A stretch of 64,000 bases of DNA from Cytophagales bacterium (GCA_013298025.1 JAAFJE010000010.1:1-64000), one strand, 5' to 3'. Positions 24,517 through 35,883 are shown, counted from the first letter of the stretch. A program made the numbers and translations. Notes: a model not told the origin generated them from the letters alone.

Positions 24517-27327
24517 ATGAAGAAAAGCCTTCTACTACTCTGTCTATGTTTTTTTTACACTACGCTTGTTGTAGCCCAAAGTCCCGTGCGAGTCAGTATC
24601 AAAGGAATGGTACAAGACACCAATGCCGCCGTGCTGTCGGGTGCAACGGTCATGCTTTTGCAGCCCAAAGACTCGTCGTTGGTCAATTTTGCGAGAGCCA
24701 ACGACAAAGGAGCATTTGAATTTCGTAATGTAAAAAATGCCAATTACCTCCTCAAAATTTCTTATGTAGGCTTTTTACCCTACCAACAGCCCATCAAGCC
24801 AAGCACTACCGAACAACTCGACCTTGGAATAATCAAAATCAAACCTATCGCCAAAGAACTCATCGAGGTGGTTGTACGAACCGCCAAAGCACCATTGACC
24901 ATCAAAGGCGATACCATCGAGTACAATGCAGCTTCGTTTAAAGTACCTCCAGGCTCATCGGTAGAAGACCTGCTCAGACGCTTGCCAGGCATTGAAGTGG
25001 ATGCCGACGGCAATATCAAGGCACAAGGAAAAGACGTGAAAAAAGTATTGGTCGATGGTAAAACCTTCTTCGGCGACGACCCCAAAGCTGCTACCAAAAA
25101 CTTAGGTGCTGAAACCATTTCAAAAGTACAGGTCTTTAATGGTAAATCAGACCAAGCCAATATTACGGGTGTTGACGATGGGAAAAAAGAAAAAACCATC
25201 AATTTAGAACTCAAAGAACAATACAAAAAAGGGTCGTTTGGTAAAATTACCGTTGCGGCTGGAACAGAATCGAGAGGGGCTTTACGTGGAAATTATAACC
25301 GTTTTAATAAAAAAGAACAGTTTTCTGTGCTAGGGTATGTCAATAATATCAACGAAACAGGCGTAAACTGGAGCGACTATGGCGAGTTTAAAGGCAATAA
25401 TTCTTTCAACCAAAATGATAATGGCGACTTTGGCTTTGGAAGCAATGGCCGCTACTATTTTAGTGATGGCGGAGGACTATTGAATAACTTCGACGGCAGA
25501 GGCTTTACCAACAACTTCGGGAGTGGGGTCAATTACAACTATACGCATCAAAAAACCAAGCTCAGTACAAGTTATTTTTATAACCAAACCAAACTGAACC
25601 TGACACAGTACGAAACCCGAAAAACTTTTTTACAAAACAGTTCTTTTACCACAACTGATACTACTTCGTCGGTCAATTTTAGGGGAAATCATAGCATTGC
25701 AGCCCGTTTTGAGCAAATGCTCGATTCGAGTAACACCCTGATTACCAAGCTAAATGTGCGTTTTAGCAATTCGACCAATAATAATTTACAAAACCAACGT
25801 TATTTGGTGGACGACACCAGCCTCCGCAATGCCATCAGCCTCAACAATGGCACGGGTTTAGATGCCTACAACGTATCGGGAACAGCGATTTTTAGACATA
25901 AATTTAAAAAGAAAAATAAAAACTTTGCCGCCAGTGCCACTTACACTACGTCGTCGTCGGATGGTTTTGAAAACATCAATTCTTTAACCAAATTTTTCAA
26001 TGCGTCTAATGTAAACGACCAAATCAAGGCTATTGCCCAATTGAACCAAAATACCAACAAAACACAGTTGTTGAAGGGCGGTTTATTTCTCTTGAATCCT
26101 GTTTCTAAAAAAGTGTATTGGGAAAGTTTTTATAATTTTAGCAGCGACCAGCAAACCGTAGGCCGTGATGCTTTCAATGCCTTATCGGCCGAAAACAAAC
26201 GTTACGATAGCTTGAGTACCTATTATACCAACACCATTCTTTACAACCGAATTGGTTCGAGTGTGCGTTATTCACATTCGGGGGTAAATGTTTCGGTAGG
26301 TTTGGCAGCCTTGCGTTATAACCTTGATGGAAAGGTGTATCCGCAAAAAGATAAACCCTTGAGTGCCACCATCGACAAGCAATACGATGCCCTTACGCCC
26401 AACTTATCGACCAGCATTGAGTTTAAGAACAATGCCTACGTTGGTCTGAATTACAACCTCAATGTAGAAGCCCCAAGCATTACCGATTTGCAACCTGTAC
26501 TCAACAACAGCAACCCTTTTTATATCACCACAGGAAACCAAAATTTGTTGCCAGCCAAAAGCCACGAGGTATCGGTCGATTTCTATAAATTTGACCCAGC
26601 CACTTTTATGAATTTCAGTGTTTGGGTAAACTACAATTATTACCTCAGCCAAATTGTCTATAACCAAATAGTAGATGCCAACCTCGTTACCCGCACTCGT
26701 CCCGAAAACATTGCCGGAGGGAGAAGCATCAATGGCGGATTGTATTCGAGTTTCCCGATTATCAAGACAAAATTGACGGTTAATTTGAATGGCCAAATCA
26801 ATGCTTCCAAAAACCCGACGTACATCAATGGCGTTGAAAATGAAACAGATAACCAACGTTATACCATGAATTTGGGCTTTAATTTATCGCCAAGCGATAA
26901 GTTTTTGATGAGCCTCAGCGGAGGATTAGGCTTCAACAACATCGACTATTCTATCGACCAAAGACAAAACCAAAAAATTAGAACGTCGTCTGTCGATGCT
27001 TCTATCAAGTGGAATTTTGCTCCTAAAACCTTCTTTGAAACCAACCTAGACTATAATACTTACCAAAACGACCGTTTTAATTTCAACCAAGATATACCTA
27101 TCTTAAACTGTTCGGTAAGACGATTGTTGATGAAAGACAATAAACTAGAGCTTCGTTTGGCAGCCTTCGACGTGTTTAACAAACGCCAGACCATCACCCA
27201 ACAAGGCTACCAAAACTACGTAAGCAACCAAAAAGCCCTTACGCTTGCCCGCTACGTCATGTTGAGCCTTACCTATAATGTAAAAGGACATGAAGGTAAA
27301 TTGAAGAAAAACGGAGGTTGGTTCTAA
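24517..27327 (+). CDS. outer-membrane beta-barrel protein with carboxypeptidase-like plug (TonB-dependent-receptor related)
   Basis: A 936-residue outer-membrane protein. The signal peptide (to V-V-A-Q) is followed by a carboxypeptidase-regulatory-like domain (about 28-110, G-A-T-V-M-L-L-Q and Y-V-G-F-L-P-Y). A plug-like segment (L-L-R-R-L-P-G-I-E-V-D-A-D-G-N-I near residue 150 and V-L-V-D-G-K-T-F-F-G-D-D-P) comes next, then a long beta-barrel with alternating hydrophobic strands. It belongs to the 'outer membrane beta-barrel family protein' group of Bacteroidota. It probably forms a unit with the GLPGLI gene 50 bases downstream. The ligand is unknown. Confidence 0.85.
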   Translation: MKKSLLLLCLCFFYTTLVVAQSPVRVSIKGMVQDTNAAVLSGATVMLLQPKDSSLVNFARANDKGAFEFRNVKNANYLLKISYVGFLPYQQPIKPSTTEQLDLGIIKIKPIAKELIEVVVRTAKAPLTIKGDTIEYNAASFKVPPGSSVEDLLRRLPGIEVDADGNIKAQGKDVKKVLVDGKTFFGDDPKAATKNLGAETISKVQVFNGKSDQANITGVDDGKKEKTINLELKEQYKKGSFGKITVAAGTESRGALRGNYNRFNKKEQFSVLGYVNNINETGVNWSDYGEFKGNNSFNQNDNGDFGFGSNGRYYFSDGGGLLNNFDGRGFTNNFGSGVNYNYTHQKTKLSTSYFYNQTKLNLTQYETRKTFLQNSSFTTTDTTSSVNFRGNHSIAARFEQMLDSSNTLITKLNVRFSNSTNNNLQNQRYLVDDTSLRNAISLNNGTGLDAYNVSGTAIFRHKFKKKNKNFAASATYTTSSSDGFENINSLTKFFNASNVNDQIKAIAQLNQNTNKTQLLKGGLFLLNPVSKKVYWESFYNFSSDQQTVGRDAFNALSAENKRYDSLSTYYTNTILYNRIGSSVRYSHSGVNVSVGLAALRYNLDGKVYPQKDKPLSATIDKQYDALTPNLSTSIEFKNNAYVGLNYNLNVEAPSITDLQPVLNNSNPFYITTGNQNLLPAKSHEVSVDFYKFDPATFMNFSVWVNYNYYLSQIVYNQIVDANLVTRTRPENIAGGRSINGGLYSSFPIIKTKLTVNLNGQINASKNPTYINGVENETDNQRYTMNLGFNLSPSDKFLMSLSGGLGFNNIDYSIDQRQNQKIRTSSVDASIKWNFAPKTFFETNLDYNTYQNDRFNFNQDIPILNCSVRRLLMKDNKLELRLAAFDVFNKRQTITQQGYQNYVSNQKALTLARYVMLSLTYNVKGHEGKLKKNGGWF

Positions 27328-27377
27328 CAATGGAAGCCTCACACGATTTTAGGTATATTTTAACAGAAAAATATTGT

Positions 27378-28121
27378 ATGAAAAAAGGACTCATCTTGTT
27401 TTTACTGCTCGGCTCGTTGACGAGCTTGGCACAAGAAAATGAAGGGGTAGTATATTTTACCCGTACTACTTATTGGACAAAAATGCTCAGTCAGCTTACG
27501 TTTTTGAGTAAGCAAGAAAAGGAACGAATGTCGTATATGTTTGCTGGCAAAGACGACTGGAAAGTTTATACTTTATTGTATTTCAATGAGAACCAGAGCA
27601 AATACATCAATTCGGAAGAAAAAAACGAAGAATCGGAAGGCTACGATTGGCGTAAGGAAGAATACATTGTAAGCCGCAATTTCGCCAAAAACACCATGAC
27701 CGACGTAATCGAAATGATTGGCAAAACGTACATCATCGAAGATTCTTTGCAAACGCCTAATTGGAAAATCTTAAACGACCTCAAAGAAGTGGCAGGGCAT
27801 ATTTGTATGAAAGCCATGATAGAAGACCCCGTGAAGAACCAAAAAATAACAGCTTGGTTTGCCCAAGACCTCCCTTCGAGTGCTGGGCCCGAACGCCTTT
27901 GGGGCTTGCCCGGTATGATTCTCGAAATAGACATCAACGACGGCACCGTAATCGTGCAAGCAAGCAAGATTGAGTTCAAAAAGCTCGGACAAGAACTTGA
28001 TTTACCTAAAAAACTCAAAGGGAAAAAACTTACCGAAACCGCTTACCAAGAAATGATAGATAAGTTTATCAAGGAAAAAATAAAAGAGGAAGTAAACCCT
28101 TACTGGATGCTTCGGTATTAA
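27378..28121 (+). CDS. GLPGLI family protein
   Basis: A 247-residue exported protein (signal peptide MKKGLILFLLLGSLTSLAQ). The family-naming motif appears as W-G-L-P-G-M-I-L-E-I near residue 180, preceded by the typical A-W-F-A-Q-D-L-P segment. GLPGLI proteins are usually encoded next to barrel proteins of the preceding type, as here. Their function is unknown. The frame is open from 27318, but the ATG at 27378 is set by the signal peptide. Confidence 0.9.
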   Translation: MKKGLILFLLLGSLTSLAQENEGVVYFTRTTYWTKMLSQLTFLSKQEKERMSYMFAGKDDWKVYTLLYFNENQSKYINSEEKNEESEGYDWRKEEYIVSRNFAKNTMTDVIEMIGKTYIIEDSLQTPNWKILNDLKEVAGHICMKAMIEDPVKNQKITAWFAQDLPSSAGPERLWGLPGMILEIDINDGTVIVQASKIEFKKLGQELDLPKKLKGKKLTETAYQEMIDKFIKEKIKEEVNPYWMLRY

Positions 28122-28137
28122 ATAGCCAGTTTTGGGT

Positions 28138-28172
28138 AAAAAAGCGACAATGACCAACATTGTCGCTTTTTT
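28138..28172. terminator. intrinsic terminator after the GLPGLI gene
   Basis: A 15-bp perfect stem (AAAAAAGCGACAATG and its complement) with a 5-nt loop, followed by a T run. Confidence 0.95.
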
Positions 28173-28356
28173 TTATAAACAATGGAAAGAAAGGTAAATG
28201 CCAAAGAACCTTTCCTATTTTACCTAATTATTGATAATTTAGCCTCGTCAAGCAAATCCAACAAGGTTTCTAGCCAATAATGGATTTTGCCATTGAGCCA
28301 CAAAAGTTTCATAAAGCTTTGAAGTCAATTTTTATGAAACGCTTATCTTATCAACT

Positions 28357-29748
28357 ATGCGGTCTTTTTATCGAATTACGCTTTTTTTTGCCTTACTTGT
28401 GGCTAGTGTTTGTAGCACAAAAGCCCAGTTGGTTATCAGCCCCAAAGCTCTTACTATTACAGGCGATTATGGCATGGCTATTAATGGGCAGTCTTTTCAA
28501 AAAGAAGCCCTATTGAGCTACAAAGGCTATCAATATATTGCCTTTTACGATGCCAACCGCTACGTTTGCGTAGCCCGCCGTTGCCTACAAAACAACCAAC
28601 TGGCTGTCGTTCGCTTTCCGCATCAATTGAGCAAAGACGATGCCCATAATGTTATTTCGATGGGCATTTGTCCGAACGATGGCACATTACATTTGGCATT
28701 CGACCATCACAACGACGACTTGCATTATATTCGGTCGAAAAAATTATTAGTCAATTATCCTACAAAAGTACGTTGGGAACTTGCCAATTTTTTGCCTGAA
28801 ACCAATCGTTTAGATACCGAAATCGAAGACCTTTCTTATCCGCAGTTTGTCACCACGCCTACAGGCAACCTGCAATTGTTTTATCGTACTGGCGAAAGTG
28901 GCAAGGGCGAAACTTGGATGGCAACGTATCAAGCCCACAAACATACGTGGAGTAACCGCCATCAAATTGATTCGAGCGAAGGCGATTTTGAAGACGATTT
29001 GGGCAGTAGTAGCAGTCGCAATGCCTATTATAATGGATTCACTTACAATGCCAAAGGCATTTTACAAACAACCTTTACTTGGCGAGAAGATGCCCAAGGA
29101 GCTAACCACGACATTGGCTATGCCTATAGCCCCAACCAAGGGATGACGTGGTACAACAACCGAGGAGGCTTGATAGCAGAGGGCGAAAAATACCTTAGCA
29201 TTTCTTCAGAAAAATCTATCATCCGCCCCGTTGACCGCAAGCAATCGCTTATGAACCAACAAGCACAAAACATTGACAACCAAGGCAATATCCATACTGT
29301 TATGTGGCGAAAATTACCTCAAAAGCCTTTTGAAGAAGGAAAGTTTTGGGACAGAAAAGCTTCGGGTTATTATCATTTGTACCGTTTGCCTTCGGGCAAA
29401 TGGCGAGAAAACTTGGTGACATCCCCAGCAGGAACAAGACCTCAATTGATTTTTGATTCACAAAACAATGCTTACCTCATTTATACCCGACAAGCCCCAA
29501 GTGACCAAAGCCAACACCCCATTTATTTTACGCAAGGAATTTTGGTAGTTATGAAAGCCACAGCTACTCGTGGCTGGCTCGATTGGCAAGTATGGGCAGA
29601 AGAACCAACGCATTATTCGATACTCGAACCGCAAGTAGATACCTATCGCCTCAAGCACGACCATGTTTTGTCTGTGCTGATGCAAGCTGTTCCTACCAAA
29701 GTAGGAGCAGCATCTAAGCTATGGATTTGGGAAAAAAGTGTAAAATGA
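28357..29748 (+). CDS. secreted BNR-repeat (BNR_4) propeller protein
   Basis: A 463-residue protein with a signal peptide (ends near C-S-T-K-A-Q). The core matches the BNR_4 family: Y-I-A-F-Y-D near residue 60, then H-L-A-F-D-H-H-N-D-D-L-H-Y and several Asp-rich blades including G-A-N-H-D-I-G-Y-A-Y-S. BNR_4 proteins include polysaccharide lyases and glucuronide/rhamnoside-active enzymes (for example PL24/25, PL27 and GH145 type propellers), so a role in plant or algal glycan breakdown is likely. I cannot assign the family or substrate from motifs alone. A PabC-like gene follows within 20 bases. Confidence 0.78.
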   Translation: MRSFYRITLFFALLVASVCSTKAQLVISPKALTITGDYGMAINGQSFQKEALLSYKGYQYIAFYDANRYVCVARRCLQNNQLAVVRFPHQLSKDDAHNVISMGICPNDGTLHLAFDHHNDDLHYIRSKKLLVNYPTKVRWELANFLPETNRLDTEIEDLSYPQFVTTPTGNLQLFYRTGESGKGETWMATYQAHKHTWSNRHQIDSSEGDFEDDLGSSSSRNAYYNGFTYNAKGILQTTFTWREDAQGANHDIGYAYSPNQGMTWYNNRGGLIAEGEKYLSISSEKSIIRPVDRKQSLMNQQAQNIDNQGNIHTVMWRKLPQKPFEEGKFWDRKASGYYHLYRLPSGKWRENLVTSPAGTRPQLIFDSQNNAYLIYTRQAPSDQSQHPIYFTQGILVVMKATATRGWLDWQVWAEEPTHYSILEPQVDTYRLKHDHVLSVLMQAVPTKVGAASKLWIWEKSVK

Positions 29749-29767
29749 GGTAAGCGAATGTCTTTTT

Positions 29768-30364
29768 ATGTCATCTATTTTAGAAACGATTCAAATTAAT
29801 AATGGAACTGTGCAACAATTGGCTTACCACGAAGCCCGTTTGAATCGCACACGCCAAGAGCTATTTGGCTTGCCTCCTCTTGCGTTGGCAAGTTTTCTGC
29901 AAGTGCCAAACCCATATCAGCAAGGCATCGTTCGTTGCAGGGTGATTTATCGGCAACACATCGAAGAAGTGAGTTTTGTGCCTTATCAGTTCAAACCGAT
30001 TCAAAAGCTTGTCTTGGTCGAAGACCCTAGCATCGACTACCGCATTAAGTGGCTCGACCGCCAATCGTTCGCCCAACACTTGGCGGCACATCCACAAGCC
30101 GACGAGGTGCTTATTACTCAACATGGTTTTATCACCGATGCCACCATTGCCAATGTAGCGTTTTGGGATGGTCGCCAGTGGTTTACGCCAACCACCCCTT
30201 TGTTGTGCGGTACAAAACGGCAATGGTTACTCGACACCCAGCAAATTGTGGCAAAGCCCATCAAAATAACCGATATAAACACCTACCAAGCCGTTTGTTT
30301 GATCAACACTTTCAGGGATTTACGCCACGAAGATGCCATTCCCATCGAGCAAATCCTGTTATAG
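29768..30364 (+). CDS. aminotransferase class IV (aminodeoxychorismate lyase-like)
   Basis: A 198-residue PLP enzyme of fold type IV, short for the class. It has the E-T-I-x-I-x-x-G and Y-H-x-x-R-L-x-R start, the Lys in D-Y-R-I-K-W-L-D-R for the Schiff base, and the D-E-V-L-I-T-Q-H-G-F-I-T-D-A-T-I-A-N-V-A-F-W motif. This is the pattern of PabC-type lyases making 4-aminobenzoate for folate, in the compact Bacteroidota form. No pabA or pabB is adjacent, so D-amino-acid or branched-chain activity is not excluded. Confidence 0.78.
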   Translation: MSSILETIQINNGTVQQLAYHEARLNRTRQELFGLPPLALASFLQVPNPYQQGIVRCRVIYRQHIEEVSFVPYQFKPIQKLVLVEDPSIDYRIKWLDRQSFAQHLAAHPQADEVLITQHGFITDATIANVAFWDGRQWFTPTTPLLCGTKRQWLLDTQQIVAKPIKITDINTYQAVCLINTFRDLRHEDAIPIEQILL

Positions 30365-30430
30365 ACATTTGGGGAATTGTGGTTTGTTCGCTAAATTTGA
30401 CAGAAAGCTCACGCCAAAACTCGTTGAATT

Positions 30431-31867
30431 GTGTCGAAAGAAAAAGTAAATCCCGCATTTTTACTCCGTCAAAAATTCCCTTTTGAACCTACAGAAGGAC
30501 AAGTAGAATTATTCGACAAAATGGAAAAATTCATTTTAAATCAAGATGAATTTGGGCCTTTGTGTTTCTTGCTCAAAGGCTACGCCGGTACGGGTAAAAC
30601 GACGGTTATTTCTACCATTATCAAGGTTTTGCCTAAATTTGGCTACAAAGCGGTATTGCTTGCACCTACGGGTAGAGCCGCCAAAGTGATGTCTAATTAT
30701 GCTAAAAAAATAGCCCTGACCATCCATAAAAAAATCTATCGGCAAGTAGCCAACCAATATACTGGTAGCCTAGAATTTCAACGCCAAAACAACTATGCTA
30801 CCAATACCATATTTATTGTAGATGAGGCTTCTATGATTGCCGACGATGCCGAATTTGGTACACCGGGGCTATTAACAGATTTGATGGAATTTGCCTTTAC
30901 GCATCCCGAACTCGACTACAATGGCAATAAAATCATCTTTGTGGGCGATACCGCACAGCTACCGCCCGTAGGCAAAACGATGTCGCCAGCCTTAGAAAAA
31001 TCATATATAGAAGGACAGTTTCATTTGGGTGTATTGGAGCAAGAACTAACCGAAGTGATGCGACAAGATGCCGAATCGGGGATTTTGTTTAATGCCACCC
31101 AACTGCGTAAAACCTTGCAAACAGCTACGCCTCAAATCAGTTTTATCACCAAGGGCTTTCGAGATTTTTATAAAATGACAGGTGAAAAACTCGAAGATGG
31201 TCTCAATTACGCCTACCGAAAGTTTGGGCGTGAAAATACCATTATCCTCACACGCTCCAACAAAACCGCCGTGCTGTACAACCGCTACATTCGGCAACAA
31301 ATATTCGCCTTAGAAGACGAATTATCGGTAGGCGATTTATTAATGATTGTTCGGAATAATTACCACTGGCTTGGCGAAGATTCGCCTGTAGGTTTTTTGG
31401 CGAATGGCGATTTCGTAGAAGTCATGAAAATTAGAGGCATCGAAGAAATGCACGGGTTTCGTTTTGCAACCTTGCATTTACGGCTATTAGATTACGAAGA
31501 CCATCCAGACATCGAAGCGAAAGTATTGCTTAGTACTTTGCATTCTAATACCCCAGCCATGACTAAAGATGAAAACAAAGCCTTGTATGATTCGGTATCG
31601 GAAGATTATGCCCATATTGTGAATAAAAAAGACCGCATGACCGAAATTCGGAAAGACCCTTATTTGAATGCCTTACAGATGAAATATGCCTACGCCCTCA
31701 CTTGCCATAAATCGCAGGGCGGTCAATGGAATGCCGTATTTATTGAACAAGGCTATTTAACCGACGAGCAAATCAACGAAGACTTTGTACGTTGGCTCTA
31801 TACGGCTATCACACGGGCAACGCATGAAGTATTTTTAGTGAATTTCCACCATGATTTTTTTGACTAA
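30431..31867 (+). CDS. ATP-dependent RecD-like DNA helicase
   Basis: A 478-residue superfamily 1B helicase. Walker A G-Y-A-G-T-G-K-T-T spans residues 50-58. Motif II is I-F-I-V-D-E-A-S near residue 133, motif III is F-V-G-D-T-A-Q-L-P-P, and the C-terminal A-L-T-C-H-K-S-Q-G-G-Q-W plus W-L-Y-T-A-I-T-R-A are motifs V and VI of the RecD/TraA group. Short single-chain helicases of this type are conserved in Bacteroidota. The start is GTG at 30431. Confidence 0.9.
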   Translation: MSKEKVNPAFLLRQKFPFEPTEGQVELFDKMEKFILNQDEFGPLCFLLKGYAGTGKTTVISTIIKVLPKFGYKAVLLAPTGRAAKVMSNYAKKIALTIHKKIYRQVANQYTGSLEFQRQNNYATNTIFIVDEASMIADDAEFGTPGLLTDLMEFAFTHPELDYNGNKIIFVGDTAQLPPVGKTMSPALEKSYIEGQFHLGVLEQELTEVMRQDAESGILFNATQLRKTLQTATPQISFITKGFRDFYKMTGEKLEDGLNYAYRKFGRENTIILTRSNKTAVLYNRYIRQQIFALEDELSVGDLLMIVRNNYHWLGEDSPVGFLANGDFVEVMKIRGIEEMHGFRFATLHLRLLDYEDHPDIEAKVLLSTLHSNTPAMTKDENKALYDSVSEDYAHIVNKKDRMTEIRKDPYLNALQMKYAYALTCHKSQGGQWNAVFIEQGYLTDEQINEDFVRWLYTAITRATHEVFLVNFHHDFFD

Positions 31868-31938
31868 ATCAAACTGATGATTTATGAAAAACAACAAGGG
31901 AAAACAAATATTTCCTGCTAAAAAATGGTCAATAACAA

Positions 31939-31978
31939 AACCCCATTTGTTAGGTTGTACAGTCTAACAAATGGGGTT
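31939..31978. terminator. bidirectional terminator between helicase and pyrE
   Basis: A 15-bp perfect stem (AACCCCATTTGTTAG and its complement) with a 10-nt loop, between convergent genes. Confidence 0.85.
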
Positions 31979-31999
31979 GCATTTAATCAAAATCACTCC

Positions 32000-32653
32000 T
32001 TACTCGTCGCCCTTACTTACACCCCACACAGCAGGGTCTTTACGCCATTCTTGCAAAGTAATCAACTGAGATTCAGTAACATATTTTTTCTTGAGTGCTT
32101 CTTCCAATAAAGTTTCGTAGTCGCTCAACGTATAAAACTTCAATCCTTTTTCGGCAAAATTTTTCGTAGCTACTTCAAAACCATACGAAAAAATCGCCAC
32201 CATACCCAATACATTTGCACCAGCCGCACGCAAGGCTTCGGCAGCTTTGAGCGAGCTACCACCCGTAGAAACCAAATCTTCAATCAATACAACCTTTTTA
32301 CCTGGTTTGATTTCGCCTTCAATCTGGTTGCCCATGCCATGTTTTTTAGGTTCAGGACGAACGTAGCAAAAAGGCAATTCTAACCAATCGGCTACCAAAG
32401 CTCCTTGGGCAATGCCTGCGGTAGCCACGCCAGCAATGATATCGGCATCGGGCCAGTATGCTTGCACGGCAGCAGCAAGACCATTTTTGATAGCAGAACG
32501 AACTTTAGGATAAGACAAAGTAATGCGATTGTCGCAATAGATAGGCGAATTCCAGCCAGATGCCCATTTAAAAGGTTTGTCTGGACTCAATCTTACGGCT
32601 TTTACATCGAGTAGCATAGAGGCTACATCTTGAGCAAGGGTTGCTTGTTTCAT
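32000..32653 (-). CDS. pyrE: orotate phosphoribosyltransferase
   Basis: A 217-residue enzyme of pyrimidine synthesis joining orotate and PRPP to OMP. Visible signatures are F-K-W-A-S-G-W-N-S-P-I-Y-C-D-N-R near residue 40, V-A-T-A-G-I near residue 85, the P-E-P-K-K-H-G region near residue 110 and the PRPP loop V-L-I-E-D-L-V-S-T-G-G-S near residue 133. The ATG at 32653 (MKQATLAQDV) is chosen over an extension to 32692. A TATTTTTG box on the minus strand (32732-32739) is a likely -7 promoter element. Confidence 0.93.
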   Translation of the reverse strand: MKQATLAQDVASMLLDVKAVRLSPDKPFKWASGWNSPIYCDNRITLSYPKVRSAIKNGLAAAVQAYWPDADIIAGVATAGIAQGALVADWLELPFCYVRPEPKKHGMGNQIEGEIKPGKKVVLIEDLVSTGGSSLKAAEALRAAGANVLGMVAIFSYGFEVATKNFAEKGLKFYTLSDYETLLEEALKKKYVTESQLITLQEWRKDPAVWGVSKGDE

Positions 32654-33014
32654 AATATTACGTGTGTTAGATGAAGCTCGTACAAGCCTCATTTGTAACA
32701 GTCAATGGTATTGTGATTGTAAACTTCAATGCAAAAATAGGAAGAGTCCACTAAGATTTGCTAACAAAAATGTATTTTTGCCTTAACAAATACAAACAAA
32801 CAAGGAAAGAAAAGCTTTTGGCATGAATGTATTTCACTGAAAAACAGAAACTTATAGTATAAGTTTAGCATTTTAAATTTCTCTGGATAAGCCCCATTAA
32901 ATTCTATCATGTTTTTGCAATGAGCTGATTGTGAGATTTTTTTAATACAAAACGTAACCCTGTATTGTAACAAATATCAGCACTCATACGTACATCGCCA
33001 TAAATTTACAAAGA
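32654..33014. other. divergent intergenic region pyrE / Nudix
   Basis: A 361-base AT-rich gap between divergent genes. Apart from the pyrE -7 box at 32732-32739 (CAAAAATA on the plus strand), I see no gene, repeat or RNA in it. Confidence 0.6.
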
Positions 33015-33710
33015 ATGATTATATTCATCGACGACCGTCCTATCAAAGTGATAGGCCTCAACAAAGCCAAATCGCTTACAACAACCGATTTCGACCATCT
33101 GATTGATGCAAAATTAGAGGCTGTTCGTCCCGAAAATTTAGAAGGACACGTACTCATTCTCAATGTGTTGTTGCCGACTATCAATCGTTTGTTTACCATT
33201 TTAAAAGAAAACGAACTTCCTCATTTCCAATCTATTACCTTGGTTACGCACGACAAAGTAGCAACCGAAGAGCAGATAAAAAAACAATACAAGGTAGTCA
33301 AAGCCGCTGGTGGCGTGGTACGCAATGAGAAAGGTAAAATTTTGATGATGTATCGTTTGAAAAAATGGGATTTGCCTAAAGGTAAACTCGAAAAAAATGA
33401 AAAGGCTAAAACGGGGGCTGTTCGAGAAGTAGAAGAAGAATGCAATGTAGAAGTACGATTGGAAGAAAAAATTTGTACAACCTTCCATACTTATACCTAC
33501 AAAAACGAGCATATACTGAAACAAACCAAGTGGTATTCGATGGAAATACTCGACGATAGCAAAATGAAACCTCAGCTTGAAGAAAGCATTGAAAAACTAG
33601 AATGGATGGACAGAAAACAAATCCATACCGCTTTGATTAATTCTTATTCTTCTATTCGCTATGTGGTAAAAAGATATTTTTATGAAGGCGAAGATAAATG
33701 GGCTATCTAA
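33015..33710 (+). CDS. Nudix hydrolase with N-terminal Bacteroidota-specific domain
   Basis: A 231-residue protein. Residues 1-90 (I-I-F-I-D-D-R-P-I-K-V-I-G-L at the start) form an unassigned domain common in Bacteroidota Nudix proteins. Residues about 95-225 are a Nudix domain (A-A-G-G-V-V-R-N-E, then G-K-L-E-K-N-E-K and R-E-V-E-E-E-C-N-V). The box keeps the R-E-x-x-E-E catalytic residues, but the last Gly is Asn. The substrate is unknown. The gene is followed by an intergenic repeat and then the convergent metY. Confidence 0.85.
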   Translation: MIIFIDDRPIKVIGLNKAKSLTTTDFDHLIDAKLEAVRPENLEGHVLILNVLLPTINRLFTILKENELPHFQSITLVTHDKVATEEQIKKQYKVVKAAGGVVRNEKGKILMMYRLKKWDLPKGKLEKNEKAKTGAVREVEEECNVEVRLEEKICTTFHTYTYKNEHILKQTKWYSMEILDDSKMKPQLEESIEKLEWMDRKQIHTALINSYSSIRYVVKRYFYEGEDKWAI

Positions 33711-33711
33711 A

Positions 33712-33943
33712 TGAATTGAGTGATTGAGTGATTGAGCGAGTTAGTGAATCATGGATTAATATTTTGATTTTCAAATATTTGAAAGATTAATTTAAAATTA
33801 CGATTTTAGGCAATTGAATCAAAACAATACTCGTGAGTATCTTTTAAATACTTGCATGAATCAAAACGATACTCACGAGCAGTAAAACATGACAAACTAA
33901 CTCACAATTCACTAACTCACAATTCACTAACTCACAATTTGAA
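33712..33943. repeat. dispersed intergenic element (copy 5) with a nested ATACTCGTGAG repeat pair
   Basis: The left arm (33712-33750) consists of TGATTGAG-type units. The right arm (33896-33940) holds nearly three copies of the 15-mer AACTCACAATTCACT. Inside, TGAATCAAAACAATACTCG (from 33815) and TGAATCAAAACGATACTCA (from 33857) are direct repeats 42 bases apart. Each carries one orientation of an ATACTCrYGAGTAT near-palindrome. It separates the convergent Nudix and metY genes. Confidence 0.65.
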
Positions 33944-33948
33944 ACGAC

Positions 33949-35286
<1,338 letters not shown>

Positions 35287-35475
35287 CTACATAAAGTTTA
35301 TAGATTATATATAATTACGAAAATAACGTGTATTTATTGTTACCAAAATATTTTTTACAAAAAAATCGAAGATTATACCGAAAAAAGCTTAAAACCTAAC
35401 ATTTATCGAAAGCATAGCATTAAATCGCTCGGCTTGTTTTAATTTTGATGTAACAAAATAAAACTTTCTAACCCC

Positions 35476-35883
35476 ATGAAAAAGTCAAACCTCTTGTTAA
35501 TCGTAGCAATGGCTAGTATAAGCCTTCAATCTTGTATCAAAGCCGACGAGCAAATCCAACCTGCAAGTACAGATACTGAGTTTAAATCACTGACTGTTGC
35601 CGATGATTTCAATTGGAACACAGCCAATGCTGTTACACTACAAATTACGGGTACTCAAACCACAGAAACCGTAACAAATACCCTCATTATTAGCTCTGAA
35701 GATATGTCGGCGACTTATTATACGGGGCAACTAGCGATGGACGCAAACGCCAATATTAAGTTTGCTCTGCCTATCGACCAAAATAGTGTGTTGGTGCGTT
35801 ATGGTTCAATTCAAAAAGTGGTTGCCATTAGCAACAAAACAGGTAACTTCAACTATTTGCCAAGTTTACCAGATGTAGAATAA
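35476..35883 (+). CDS. small lipoprotein, unknown family
   Basis: A 135-residue lipoprotein with a type II signal peptide (L-Q-S-C, Cys20). The mature part starts with D-F-N-W-N-T-A-N-A-V-T-L-Q-I-T-G, a segment often found at the start of lipoproteins paired with LruC-domain proteins. It lies 57 bases upstream of the LruC gene, so they probably form an operon. No enzyme motif is visible. Confidence 0.8.
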   Translation: MKKSNLLLIVAMASISLQSCIKADEQIQPASTDTEFKSLTVADDFNWNTANAVTLQITGTQTTETVTNTLIISSEDMSATYYTGQLAMDANANIKFALPIDQNSVLVRYGSIQKVVAISNKTGNFNYLPSLPDVE

